Shown: in pieces, positions 1-10,620 of the stretch
Layout: each line of letters starts with the position of its first letter
How positions within the stretch are numbered: position 1 is the stretch's first letter
Assembly: GCA_963693315.1 (NCBI GenBank)
Contig: OY856187.1
Location: 383,323,711 to 383,387,710 of the forward strand
Direction: 5' to 3'
DNA: 64,000 nucleotides
Origin: Diogma glabrata
Lineage: Eukaryota; Arthropoda; Insecta; Diptera; Cylindrotomidae
Made by a program: the position numbers and the translations under genes
The notes under the pieces: model-generated
What the model was told of the DNA's origin: nothing
What the model saw: the letters and a program-made list of their open reading frames with translations, nothing else
The model's database searches: none

Positions 1-126
1 ATTTTTTTTTTTTTTGCTTTTTTAGAATCAGGAGGTCCTAAAACGTCGAGAAATGTCAAAAAAAGTGGGGGTAAGAATTTCACTTTGAGCTCATGAATGT
101 AATACTTAGGTCTTTCAGACCGAAGT
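1..126 (-). repeat. 5' end of a family-A (DINE-1/Helentron-like) element, cut by the window edge
   Basis: This is the reverse complement of the starts of the family-A copies at 10621 and 15264. The outer end reads CCGAAGT at 120-126. The element continues beyond the left edge of the window. No coding capacity is visible. Confidence 0.8.
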
Positions 127-129
127 AAT

Positions 130-746
130 AAACAGAAAATAGTTCAAATTTATTGCATGTGTTAAAATATGAAATGTTTAATTTATTAGATCCACGTTTA
201 GTACAGGATTATAAACTTAATAAAAAAACACATGTGAATTTTTCATATACCACCAAACTTTAAAAAATCGTAAGAAAAAATCCATATTGAATTGCTGATT
301 TTTTATTTCTCAATTTCATAGCTAGCTGCATATGTTTACTTTAAAATTTGTGAAAAACAAAAAAAAGAAAAGGGGGTTTTTAGATATATGAGCTTTAAAG
401 TAAACAAAGGTTTTACGCGCCGCCTAGCGGAAAAGAGAAAAGTCATTAATTTTAAACTTACTTATTTCAATTATTCAAATATTTTCCTTTTCACTTGCAA
501 AATATACTTAAGTCAGATGAAATTTGTGGCACCTATTCACAAAACATTGACACCATTACCAAAACTACGTGAAAAAGCCTCAAAAATTCAACCGCGCATA
601 ACTCCGATTCAGAGTACTCAAAAAATCAAAGCAGAAATAACTTTTTTCCTTTCGTCAATACCAACAATATATCAAAATTTCAGATTTTTTAAAAATCAAA
701 AATTTAAAAATCAACAAAAAAATGTACGTTTTTAAAGTAATAGCTC
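130..746 (+). repeat. Solo terminal arm of the element-C family
   Basis: This stretch matches the roughly 600-bp inverted arms that bound the element at 27570-30437, in the same orientation as its right arm. It is more diverged from those arms than they are from each other. Only one arm is present, abutting the family-A end, so it is a relic. The 115-codon reading frame at 388-735 lies wholly inside the arm and recurs in the other arms. I regard it as non-coding. Confidence 0.75.
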
Positions 747-755
747 ACAATAATG

Positions 756-1662
756 TTTTTATTCGCCTACATATTAAAGTGTTACTTTATTACTGTGATT
801 TGCGGCTTTAAAGTATCACTTTTCAACTATTTATTTTGTTGTCATAGCTACGTTCAAAAAAGTCAAAAGCATTTATATTTGTTTAAATTCTATGAAAAAC
901 AAAATTTTTTATCAAAGCAACCCTTAAATTTAAAATTTCATTATCCAATTAAAATAGTTAACATATGTTATCTATAGCTACACAATAATTTGGAAAAAAT
1001 AATAAATATTTTGTCAATGGTTGCTTGTTACACATATTTTTATTTTAAAATTTATGAAAATTTATCATTTTAATTTAGAATAAATTGGCTAGCGCCTCGA
1101 TTTGCAAACTCCTCATGCGTCCAAAATCTTTAGCTTTACGTCCTAGCATCATAACGAACTATTTTATTCGCCGACATATTAAAGTGTTGCTTTATTACTG
1201 TGATTTGTGGCTTTAAAGTATCACTTTTCAAATATTTATTTTGTTGTCATAGCTACGTCCAAAAATGTAAAAAGCAAAATTTGTATTTGTTTAAATTCTA
1301 TGAAAAATAAAATTTTTTATCAAAGCAACCCTGAAATTCAAAATTTCATTATCCAATTAAAATAGTTGTTATCATTTGTTTAGCTACACAATAATTTGGA
1401 AAAAATAATAAATATTTTGTCAAAGGTTACTTGTTCCACATATTTTTATTTTAAAATTTATAAAAATTTATAATTTTAATTTAGAATAAACAACTTTTCT
1501 TAAAATATTTTGCTTGCGGCGAATAAAAAATAGTATATGATGCACGGACGTAAGCTATTTTGGACTTAATGTGGGTGCAAATCTCGGCTAGCGTCTCGAT
1601 TTGCAAACTCCACATTCGTCCAAAATCTTTAGCTTTACGTCCTAGCATCATAATGTACTATT
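756..1662. repeat. Two tandem copies of a short repeat unit with hairpin MITE
   Basis: Each unit starts TTTTATTCGCC (756 and 1162), runs through about 370 bp of AT-rich sequence and joins a foldback segment. The first hairpin is partial (about 1085-1163). The second, 1529-1662, is complete. The unit recurs inverted at 39091-39592, and the hairpin alone recurs at 36462-36595. No gene is present. Confidence 0.75.
1529..1662. mobile_element. 134-bp foldback MITE (hairpin family D)
   Basis: The ends AATAGTATATGATGC and GCATCATAATGTACTATT are inverted repeats. Internal arms also pair (GACGTAAGCTATTTTGGAC with GTCCAAAATC...GACGT-type sequence, and GCAAATC with GATTTGC). The whole element can fold into one long hairpin. 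Similar copies lie at 36462-36595 and 39091-39221. Confidence 0.7.
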
Positions 1663-2509
1663 ATCAAAAAGAATGGAAGTATTTATTTAATGTTTAATTT
1701 ATATTAACTTGAAGTATGAATTCTGGAAAAAAATTCTTTCTCTCATATAAAATGGAAAGCTAAAAATAATGAATTTTAAAAGAATTAATCCATTTAAGAA
1801 TTTCGCATTTATTCAATTTATTATAATCATTAAGGAACAATTGTTGAACAACTATGGATAGAAAAAAAATCCAAAAATAAAGTTGAATCTTCATCCGAGA
1901 ATTTTATTTTTCCTCGATTGTATGAACACGGATGGAATTGTTTATATATTTGTTTTTATTGCATTTTTATAGCAGTTTTTTTATAAGTGGCAATAAAATT
2001 TCTTTTACTTTTCTATTGAATAAATTTAATTATAAATTAAAAAAAATTATTTGAAAACTTAAAGTAATTATATTAGAAATATTATTTACTTTACTATTAA
2101 TTTATATCAAAATACAAATTTGGAACCGCACAATTTTAAATTAAAAAAAAATTACAAACTCAAAACAAAATTATCCTGCTTTGCACAAGTCAAGAAAAAA
2201 GAACACAACTTTTTTTATCTACTGTTTTCTATTCAAGAAAAACAGCAGATAAAACAGAGAATAGAATAAAATCCTCGGATACATTTTTTATTTTATCGTG
2301 AATTATACAATATGAACGACGTTATATCCGAGAATATATATCTTCTATTCACGTCCATACAATCGGCCCTAAATAAATTCACAAAAATTAAAATGTTTAC
2401 AAGAATGTTAAACATAGGCATTCATTTGTTTTTTTAAGTACGAATTTTGTGAGTTGTTCTTACTCTTTTATGACAACTGAGCATGCCGTGCTTTGGTTGA
2501 TGCGAAAAC
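1663..2509. other. AT-rich stretch without a recognisable gene
   Basis: I see no supported ORF, RNA gene or named repeat here. The sequence is very AT-rich with short A and T runs. Confidence 0.5.
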
Positions 2510-4077
2510 ACCTATGTCACTGAAATCTAGCTGCCTTGCTAATTTTGGGGCTACGCACAGCATTGCAAGACCATCAACTGGTTTTGAGAAGAACAGGATC
2601 TGTGGAAATTTTTAACTCATTATTAAATGTTAAAGGAACGTTCGGCGCAGAAACACTGACTGGTAAAGTACAATATATTCTTAGGCTACACAAATATTTG
2701 GAAAAAGAGTATCAATATTTTTAATGGCAATTGCATTTAATAAATAAATCTAGAGGTGAAAGGTTTTCTTCGAAATTTTCCGAATATATATGTTTGAATT
2801 ACCTCATTTGCCAATTCTTCTGAAACATCTACCTTGAAAATTGCAACGAATTGCTTTGTACAGCTTATTATTTTCTCGTCTTCTTATGTCGAAAATTTTC
2901 ACAAAAATGAAAATGTTTTATTAAAATATCCTCATGCTTTGAATCGATGTGTTAAGCGTGCTGTGCTTAAGCTTCTCTTTTTTGGTGATGTTTTCAGGAT
3001 CTTCAGTTCCATTTCTAGAAAATGTTCTTGGCCGTTTTCTTTTTTATACTTATCGATACAGAAGAAGAAATATGTAACCCATTTTCCACCAATCTACTTT
3101 CCCTCAAGATGACATTCCATTGATTTGAATGAAAAACTTTCATTTTTTTAAACCATATTGATGCCACACAGATAAATTTACTCATGAATTTTTTAACTCC
3201 ATTGATGTTTTGATGAGTTTCTGCTATTAATTAAAGGCTTTTAAGATCTTCTATAGTATTTATTAGTTCTGGAAAAAGTTTTGCAAAAGGTCTGACAGCA
3301 TCAATTCTAGCTGACCATCGCGTGTTAGATAGCTTATAGAGTGACTGCGGAATATTTTTTTTAAAACTGCCCATCGTTTAGGACTGTGTTCAATCAAAAC
3401 TTTGCCAACCAGTGAACGTCGGACATAAATGAGCACAATGCTGAATTCACCTAATATTTTGTATGAACCGTAGCGTTGGGTTTACCTTAAAATTGTTTAA
3501 TAATCTTAATAATATTAGTTTTTCCCTCATTCATTCTGAATACTGTAGTGTTAAAAGTAAAATCACATTTGGAAATGAATTGTAAAAATAAAAAGGAAAT
3601 TATTATTGTAAAATACAGTCCACATGAATTATAAAATAAAGAAAAATAATAAAAACAATTTGGTTAAGTAAATTATAACACAAATCTTAAATATTTTAAT
3701 TTTGAGAAGAAGAAACATAACCAAAATTTCTTTAATCAAATTTTATGATATAATTTGTACCAGACAAAACAGACTGCTGCTAAATAAGTTCTAGAATTTG
3801 TTAATCATTCTAAAAACTATAACAGCGTTCGAACAACATTCGGCAGAGTTGACTCCACAGAGATTGAAACTGTGATCTCGACATGAGGGAAGCGCTGCAT
3901 ATGAGTTTTCTCTACAAATCTCAATTTGCGTATCTTTGTATTCACCTTTCATGTTGCTTGCGTTATCACAATCTTATCCTTGATAGTCATGTAGAGCATT
4001 TTTTTCACAATCAACAAAACCTAAAATTTTTTCTTCAATCACGTAAGTTTTGTTTTTCTGGCCTAAAGCCGGACATT

Positions 4078-4181
4078 CACATACAACAGAAACAGAAGCC
4101 GAATTTCATACAAATTTGACAGATAAAAATTCGGTTTCTGTAAAATTTGTATGAATTCTGTTTCTGTTTCTGTTGTATGTG
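4078..4181. repeat. Hairpin insertion in the hAT pseudogene
   Basis: The left arm CACATACAACAGAAACAGAA pairs with TTCTGTTTCTGTTGTATGTG on the right, and an inner pair (CATACAAATTT with AAATTTGTATG) continues the stem. It separates two conserved blocks of the surrounding hAT pseudogene, so it probably inserted after that gene. Confidence 0.7.
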
Positions 4182-4790
4182 GTTTCAAGCCTTAAAGGAA
4201 AGTAACGCAAAATAAAGCTACTTTGTTCACCATGTGAAGAATCAGATGTTGCATCAACAAGAATAGCATAGTTTTTATAGCATTTTTTTCAACTTGAATT
4301 ACTGACTACAATCTACATGACTAGCGCATATGTAAACAAACTTGTTTTGGATTTCTGTGGATAAAATTAATGATCTTGTAAACGATGCTGAGCTTGATGG
4401 GTAATTCTTACATTTCCTAAATGAACACGTAGCAAGGGATCATAGTGACTAATAAGCTCTGAAATTCTCAAGAAGCTACCGTTTATAGAATCCAGTCCAG
4501 AGTACCCGGTACCTGGTTCCCCGGGAATCCCGCAATTTTTCCGGCACCGAAAACCGGTTCTGACATCAGCCAAATACCCGGGTTTTCCATTCTATATTTT
4601 TTAAACAAATTTTTCATTCATTACTTAAAAAAACAACACAAGCAAATGTAACAAATAACCAAAACAACGTTTTTTCTTTTTCTTCTATCAAGAAGACTAG
4701 CTCTCACAGATTTTTATGCTTAAAAGGGTATATTCCATGCCTAAATTACGTTGATTTTCAACCGTGAATAAGCCAGGTGTATTATCTATC

Positions 4791-5000
4791 TATCTATCTT
4801 CTATCTATATATAAATAAAATTGAAAGTATGTGTGTTTGTCCTTTATGCATTAATCACCATTCATCCGATCATCATGAAACTTTAGGAAGTTGTTGTGTA
4901 CACTTGCGCATAGGTAACTGGCTAATTTTTAAAAAACGGAACCTCAGGACCAAGTGATTTGCAAAGGGTAACAATGCATTAATACCAATGAATTTAGTAT
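4791..5000 (+). repeat. (TATC)n and Helitron-like 5' end motif
   Basis: A short TATC microsatellite leads into TCTATCTATATATAAA, followed by a GTGTGTTTGTCC-type sequence. This pattern is common at the 5' ends of insect Helitrons. No matching 3' end (hairpin plus CTAG) was found inside the host hAT element, so this is a fragment at best. Confidence 0.3.
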
Positions 5001-5210
5001 ATGTTCGGGAACATATGTAAAATTCAAAATTTTCGATCTATGGGTGTGACAACCACGCGTACTTTAGTACCTGCTATTGGTAAATCAGTTAACGTGAGAT
5101 ATCGAAGACCACTGGCAGTGGCCAGGCCGTGGTGAATATTCCTAATAATCATTAAAAATGAATTAAATAATTGTGATGTTAAGTCGATCGTCCAAAAACA
5201 AAATTTTATC

Positions 5211-5290
5211 TCGTCGCTGGTCGAGTTGGTTAAATGGTTAACCATATAAACTTTGATCAGAGGGACGCCGGTTCGATTCCCGAACCGACC
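5211..5290 (+). repeat. tRNA-derived SINE head with A and B boxes
   Basis: TGGTCGAGTTGG (5218-5229) fits the Pol III A-box consensus and GGTTCGATTCC (5270-5280) fits the B box exactly, 40 bases apart. The T-stem and acceptor stem do not pair, so this is not a working tRNA. Inverted segments (AAATTTTATCTC and GAGATAAAACTTTT) flank it. Confidence 0.5.
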
Positions 5291-5451
5291 GGAATTGAGA
5301 TAAAACTTTTGTTACGGATCTTTCACTTTTCAAAGCAATTTTTCATTCTATTCAATTGAATACATTCATTTCTAGTGTCTTAGAATTCTAAACTACATAA
5401 TGGTTAGATCCATTGCTAAACTCTTAATAAAATCTTGAATTTAATGATTGA

Positions 5452-5700
5452 TGTAAAGACACGATGGAACAGCCTTTATCTTATGCTAGAACGTTTTTAT
5501 AAAGTAAAAACAGCATTTTAAAATCCTTAATCGATCTCAATTCAACAATTTCGTTTGAAAAACATGAATGGGAGATGATTAATATTTTGGTGACAACGCT
5601 TGCACCTATAAAGTTAAATGCGGAAGCACTATGTCGCAGTGATGCAACATCAATATCAGCTGATGCAACTATGAAGGCATGATCGATAATTTGGGCAGCA
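5452..5700 (+). pseudogene. hAT transposase fragment (BED/ZBED-like)
   Basis: The segment begins with DTRWNSLYLMLERFYK, a highly characteristic hAT transposase motif. After a frameshift it continues with HEWEMINILVTTLAP and AEALCRSDATSISADAT. Both blocks precede the C-terminal dimerisation region in intact hAT proteins, and that region is missing here. It lies inside the 4484-6011 element and supports the hAT assignment. The transposase type differs from the ZMYM1-like pseudogene around it. Confidence 0.75.
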
Positions 5701-6492
5701 ATGGCAAGCTAGAAGCCAAACTCGAATGAATTTATTTCTCATTGGATTTATCAAAGATTTTTTGTTGAATAATAGGATTTAAAAAAAAATTAAAAGGTTT
5801 TTCTAAATTCTAATGTGATTTTTTGTTAAATAAAATAGATTTAAAAAAAAATCAAAACGTTTTTCTAAATTATCAATTTTAAATTATTAATTTTTTAATA
5901 GCTTTTAATTTAAACATTTTCAGAACCGGGTCCAGAACCGGGTACCCGGGTTTGAAAAAATCTAGCTCCGAAAAACCGGTTCTAAAAAATGCTTCGGTTC
6001 TGGATACTCTACTACCGTTATTATCAACTCATCAACCATATGACTATCTCCCCTCAAATGCAAGTCCTTTTCACCTAAAAACAAAATAGTATCCAAATTT
6101 TTGTTGAAATTTGCCTCCAAATTTTTGTTTGGTTCTCGACTTAGTCGCAAAGTAATTTGGCGATTGAAAAAGTATTTTAACTTCCATTTCACGCCACTTT
6201 GTGTAACACTGAATATGTATTCTGTTGTATTCGTGCGCCGGTAATTTATCGTTTAATTTTTTCATGACTAAGCCTTAGAATATCCTTGAGGATGACAGAG
6301 ATGAGAACAGTTTCCCTTAATATTTATGTTAAATAATCGACACGGCAGGGAATAAAAGCAATCTTTATTAGAGCTCCAAGAAAATAACCAAGCTCGTTCT
6401 ATTTCTTCTCCGTTTGGTAAAATTTTGAATAGGAGTAACTTAGGAAATGATTCATCCAAACAATCATGGGAAAACAATGTAGTCCTCTTCAT

Positions 6493-7448
6493 GTGCCCTC
6501 GACGAATAACATTTTCAGTAATATGTGGTTTTATTATTTCATCTTCAAAACTACAAACATCAAAATCATGGCGAAACTCTATTTGGTTCGGTTGGTTTTC
6601 TACTTGCCGTGTTCAATCTAAAGAAATCGGGCGTTATATTCTAATGTACAAACAGATAAATCTTCTGTTGCTGAGGAAGCTGAAACTAAATTTGTTGATT
6701 TGTCTGTTGTAGATACCGGCTGGTTGAAATTGAATTAAGACAATGCTTTGAAATCCGTTTGCCGTAAAATCGTTATCGTTACCGTTTAATGTTATGCGAT
6801 ATGAACTTCACATAATATTGTTCAAATTCACATTTATGTGTTCGAGAAAAGAGCCTCTGGCCTTCCATTAAACAATTATTTTTTGTTAATTGTTAATTTT
6901 TTAAAAATCGAATGATGGTATATTGAACGCTTTTTATCGTTTTCTTACGCTTGTAATTATATGTTAAATGTACGGTTTTAAGGCATTGTAGCATAGATAT
7001 ACATATAGAAATATCTAAAACTACCAACAACAATATAAATATCTAAATCATACCAATAACAACTTAAATATCTAAATCATACCAATAACCCAATAAACTA
7101 CAGAAAAACTTATATGTAAACATAAACAAACAAAATTGGTTTTTGTTAATTAATTAATTTTGTTAATTACAAATAATTTGTAAACACAAAAAATAATATT
7201 AAAATCAATTCAATCATGATGTAATTACTTCGTAGAACTAAAAGTGTCTACGAAGGAAAAATAATATTGGGAAACTCTTTTAAACAATTGTTGACAAATT
7301 AGAACAATTGTTGTTGTTTTGCTTATTGTTAATTTGGTATATATTCAATGAAAGTTTTATAATAAATCAGTTTTTAAGTTATACTCAATCAACAGTGTTT
7401 TATTCTAGTGAAGAATTTCAAGTGTTATACATATAAAGATCAAGTAAG
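6493..7448. other. AT-rich stretch, no gene recognised
   Basis: The left part may hold more upstream remains of the ZMYM1-like pseudogene, but no clear motif is visible beyond 6492. The rest is unassigned AT-rich sequence. Confidence 0.4.
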
Positions 7449-7600
7449 TATTTGGTAGAAGTTGTTCTTTTAAGAGTCTCTGGCTCATAAGAACAACCGA
7501 TACCATTTTATGTGGTTATCAGTTTTCCTAATTGGAGAACTTGCTATTCGGTATAAGTTGTTCTTTTAAGAGTCTCTGGCTCATAAGAACAACCGATAAC
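7449..7600. repeat. Direct repeat pair, each copy with an internal hairpin
   Basis: Two nearly identical 56-bp copies, 7449-7504 and 7545-7600, have a 96-bp period. Each contains GTTGTTCTT and AAGAACAAC separated by about 20 bases, which can pair as a stem. The function is unknown. Confidence 0.75.
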
Positions 7601-7977
7601 CTAGGGACCTCACGATATAGGATTTACCACAGATCTTATATTCGTCAATAATTATTCTATATCATCTTTTGGATCCCTTAACTTAAAACTCAAATAAACT
7701 ATCTCACTCATTCCCACGATACTAATTTATCATAACATCTTTTATACGGTCCATCTCTAAGAAGAAAAACTTCTCAACTAAATCTTTGAACCATGTTATA
7801 TAAATCAATTATTGAGTATGAAATAATGGTAAATTAGTAAATACATATGTATTATAAATTTAGTGAAAGATCAAATCCACATTATAATTTAGTTTTGAAA
7901 AATAATTTTTCGCTTACATAATATTTTCATTTTGGTCGAAGTCCGGGCTCTTTTGAAAAACCGGGCCCGGGGCAAAA

Positions 7978-8001
7978 CCCCCCCTTCCCCCCTCCCCCCC
8001 C
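7978..8001 (-). other. Long C/G homopolymer tract, possible G-quadruplex
   Basis: The plus strand has runs of 7, 6 and 8 C separated only by TT and T. The minus strand therefore has three long G runs that could split into a four-tract quadruplex. GGGCCCGGGG sequence sits directly upstream. This is extreme in such AT-rich DNA. Confidence 0.6.
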
Positions 8002-8039
8002 TCTTGCCGGGCCTGGTACTGAGTCTTCAACACCACTGT

Positions 8040-9308
8040 AGAATAACTATTACTTTATCGCCAATTATGTGATGTTACGTAAAAACAATAATAAAAAGCA
8101 CTACGTCAACCAAATCAACTATAACCAAACACTTATTTCTTAAGTGATCTTATATTGTTTTTAATTCTTTATATTTTCTAATTATTGGACAAACTTGGCA
8201 CAATGGTTTGAATAAGTTTTCGTATAAGATCCAAATAATCTAAGAAGTTTTACTACCAGCTAATAAAAGGACCTTAACTGATGTTTTTCTGCTCCTTTAT
8301 TTACAAAATTCGAAAACCAATCAAAAACTTTCTGAGTTTTTATAAATTTGATGGTGAAAAACTCCGTTACATACCTAAGATTGGCAGTGGCTAGTCATAT
8401 TCATTTATTTGGAGGGTTTTAATAAAAATTAGATTTAATTTTAACACTACATATATGTACAACAACTGGTTAATGCACAGTGGTTGTCTTACACTGACAC
8501 ATTTTCATTGAGAAAGAAGATGAAAATTTCTTAGAACTCTAAAGAGATTAGCAATGTTCAATAAAAAAACGTTATTTAAGCTATTAAAACGATAATAATT
8601 GCTCGAATTGACGTTCCAACACAAGAACTCCTCATACTCATATAGTTAATCTAAAAACATTATTTGTATTAAATCCCAGATGTAATTATTCTTTCCTGTT
8701 GATTTCCCTATCCCATAAAAAAATAATAAAAAAAAATACAAAACATTATTTAACTCATCTTTTCTCTATTTGTATTTTCTTTCTAACGGAAATGCACTTA
8801 AATATCTATATTTCTCAAATGCTCAAGAAAACGTTGAAAAATTTAGATAAGATGAACAAAAAAATATGAATAAAATAAATTTATTTTAAAATGTTTTTGT
8901 TACATAGAAAAATAGAAAGGAAATTGTTTGTATGCAAAAATAAACTAAAACGAAATGCACTTTAGAAAAACTGGTTTTTCTTCTTTACATATATGCACTC
9001 GTTTGTGTCTATAAAAAAACAATCCATTATGAATGATTCGTTCTATCTAAAATCAAATGTATTAAGTGTATTTTGAGCTTTTTATTTAAACGGCATGGAT
9101 ATACGAAGTCGAAGATTTTTGGGATCATGCAATCATTTAAATCGATTTGACATTTGATCGGAGTTTTTTCTGTCATTTTATCGCGACTACTCATCGTGAG
9201 ACATGGGTAAGAGTAACATTGAGTAACTGTACATGCAGGTAGCCAGATACTACTACCAATGGCTAGGACGTTTTGACAACACAGTTCGAAGTATACAAGC
9301 CTAACACC
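8040..9308. other. Gene-free AT-rich stretch
   Basis: No ORF, RNA gene or recognisable element end is supported here. Confidence 0.4.
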
Positions 9309-9620
9309 ACACGTCACACGTTAAACGTCACACGTCACACGTCACACGCCACACGCCACACGCCACACGCCACACGTCACACGTCCCACGTCACACGTCA
9401 CACGTCACACGTCACACGTCACACGTCACACGTCACACGTCACACGTCACACGTCACACGTCACACGTCACACGTCACACGTCACACGTCACACGTCACA
9501 CGTCACACGTCACACGTCACACGTCACACGTCACACGTCACACGTCACACGTCAAACGTCACACGTCACACGTCACACGTCACACGTCACACGTCACACG
9601 TCACACGTCACACGTCACAC
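9309..9620. repeat. (CACACGT)n heptanucleotide satellite
   Basis: A 7-bp unit is repeated about 44 times. Variants (CACACGC, a few CCCACGT and AAACGTC changes) cluster at the left edge. The 126-codon frame across it only reflects the 21-base super-period of a stop-free repeat. On the other strand the unit reads TGTGACG, so every junction contains TGACGTG, a CREB/ATF-like half site. Confidence 0.95.
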
Positions 9621-9659
9621 CTCTCACATCACCATCGAATTATTTTGTGGTAGTATGAA

Positions 9660-10620
9660 GCTTGTGATTGTGTGGTTGGTGAATCACAATATGAACCACA
9701 ACCTGAGGAATCTGTATTTTCTGCGCTAACGAATTGCTCTTGGGGTCTTTGTCAATTGAGTCGATGAGCAAGACCAGCGGCTCAATTAACAAAGACGCTC
9801 AGACAAAAATACATCCCGTGGCGTTAAATCATTAATAAGCCCTATTTGTCGAAGTTCAGTATACCTTTATCCAATTGGATCGAAAACTACGCAAGCCATA
9901 GCGAGTCTTTATATGTATTTAGATCTCTATATTTGATCGAAAATGTTAATGGATTAAATCTGTCAATTCAAATTATTATTGCATTCAATATTAATTGTAA
10001 AACGTTTGGGTCTTTACTTTACATTATCGAATTGCCACAACTTATAATCATCTGTAAAATAAATGTTTGACAATCTGCAACGCTCGATTCGGTTATCCAA
10101 CAACTACCTCGTTCATTCTTGAACAGTTTTGTAACCATCTGACCAATGAACTTTTTCCTCAACTAATTGTTTCAGTACTGGATGACCGTGTCTCCCTCTA
10201 AGATAACATTATTTTGTTAATATAGTTGTTATTCTGTCTTCATCAATGTTTTTTATCTATATTAGCCAAAACAGTAAGTTTCGCCACTCTTATGGTTAAT
10301 CTCGATACATGAACGGCAACTATGGAGCTATGCTACTGCTACTGCCATGGTTTGAAATAGTCAAATTATGTCTCTTTGAAACTGTTGGTCTAAGATTACT
10401 AAATCGTCAAGTTTATATAGTCTTAACCTACACTCACAATTTTCTTAAATGTAGCGTTGCTTATCATATGCCACATTTTTTTTGCATCTCATTTTCTGAA
10501 TTAACGCGGTTTTTTAATTTGGCTATGTCAGCCAGCTTAATCAACAAATTTAAAACACGTGTTTAAATCAATCACCGAAATAATATAAAATAATTTTAAT
10601 TGTTTCATTTAATTTCAATT
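9660..10620. other. Gene-free stretch between satellite and family-A element
   Basis: Short reading frames (for example 9846-10070 and 10309-10566) have no recognisable motif, and the composition matches non-coding surroundings. I see nothing else. Confidence 0.4.

Larger units (their letters stand above)
4484..6011 (+). mobile_element. Internally deleted hAT element with 8-bp target duplication
   Basis: The flanks carry a perfect 8-bp direct repeat, CTACCGTT (4476-4483 and 6012-6019). The ends TATAGAATCCAGTCC and, read inverted, TAGAGTATCCAGAACC form imperfect terminal inverted repeats, followed by CCGG-rich subterminal sequence on both sides. An 8-bp duplication is the hAT signature. Inside is a plus-strand transposase remnant (5452-5700). 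Removing the element rejoins the surrounding ZMYM1-like pseudogene in the correct order. Confidence 0.85.
2513..6492 (-). pseudogene. Decayed hAT transposase gene, ZMYM1/TTF-zinc-finger-like
   Basis: Reading the minus strand from right to left, conserved blocks appear in the order expected for a ZMYM1-like hAT transposase, in shifting frames. A TTF-type zinc-finger-like block lies at 6492-6268. A segment with ENDLHLRGD-type sequence is at about 6060-6020 (seen as EKDLHLRGDSHMVDE). ISELISHYDPLL is at about 4460-4415. VDATSDSSHGEQ, the first catalytic-aspartate block, is at 4262-4221. DCDNASNMKGEYKDTQ is at 3975-3918, LSNTRWSARIDAV at 3335-3285, and the C-terminal dimerisation block LAMLCVAPKLARQLDFSD at about 2570-2514. 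Many stops and frameshifts make it inactive. It is interrupted by a second hAT element at 4484-6011 and by a hairpin at 4078-4181. Family assignment rests on these motifs only. The exact ends are not visible. Confidence 0.8.

Noticed and set aside
388..735. Conserved 100-115 codon frame found three times (also 27609-27920 and 30078-30383)
   Set aside because: It recurs because it lies in the inverted arms of element C; the frame ends differ and no motif is present. Coding is possible but unsupported.
5211..5290. A functional tRNA gene
   Set aside because: The A and B boxes fit, but the T-stem and acceptor stem do not pair; kept only as a tRNA-derived SINE.
7320..7450. Possible solo LTR (TATATATTC, AATAAATCAG)
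   Set aside because: No second copy, no TG/CA ends with target duplication and no primer site could be found.
9309..9620. CRISPR-like repetitive array
   Set aside because: There are no unique spacers; it is a simple 7-bp tandem repeat in an animal genome.
9273..9653. 126-codon frame with RHTSHVT heptapeptide repeats
   Set aside because: It is the stop-free translation of the 7-bp satellite; the repeat explains it completely.
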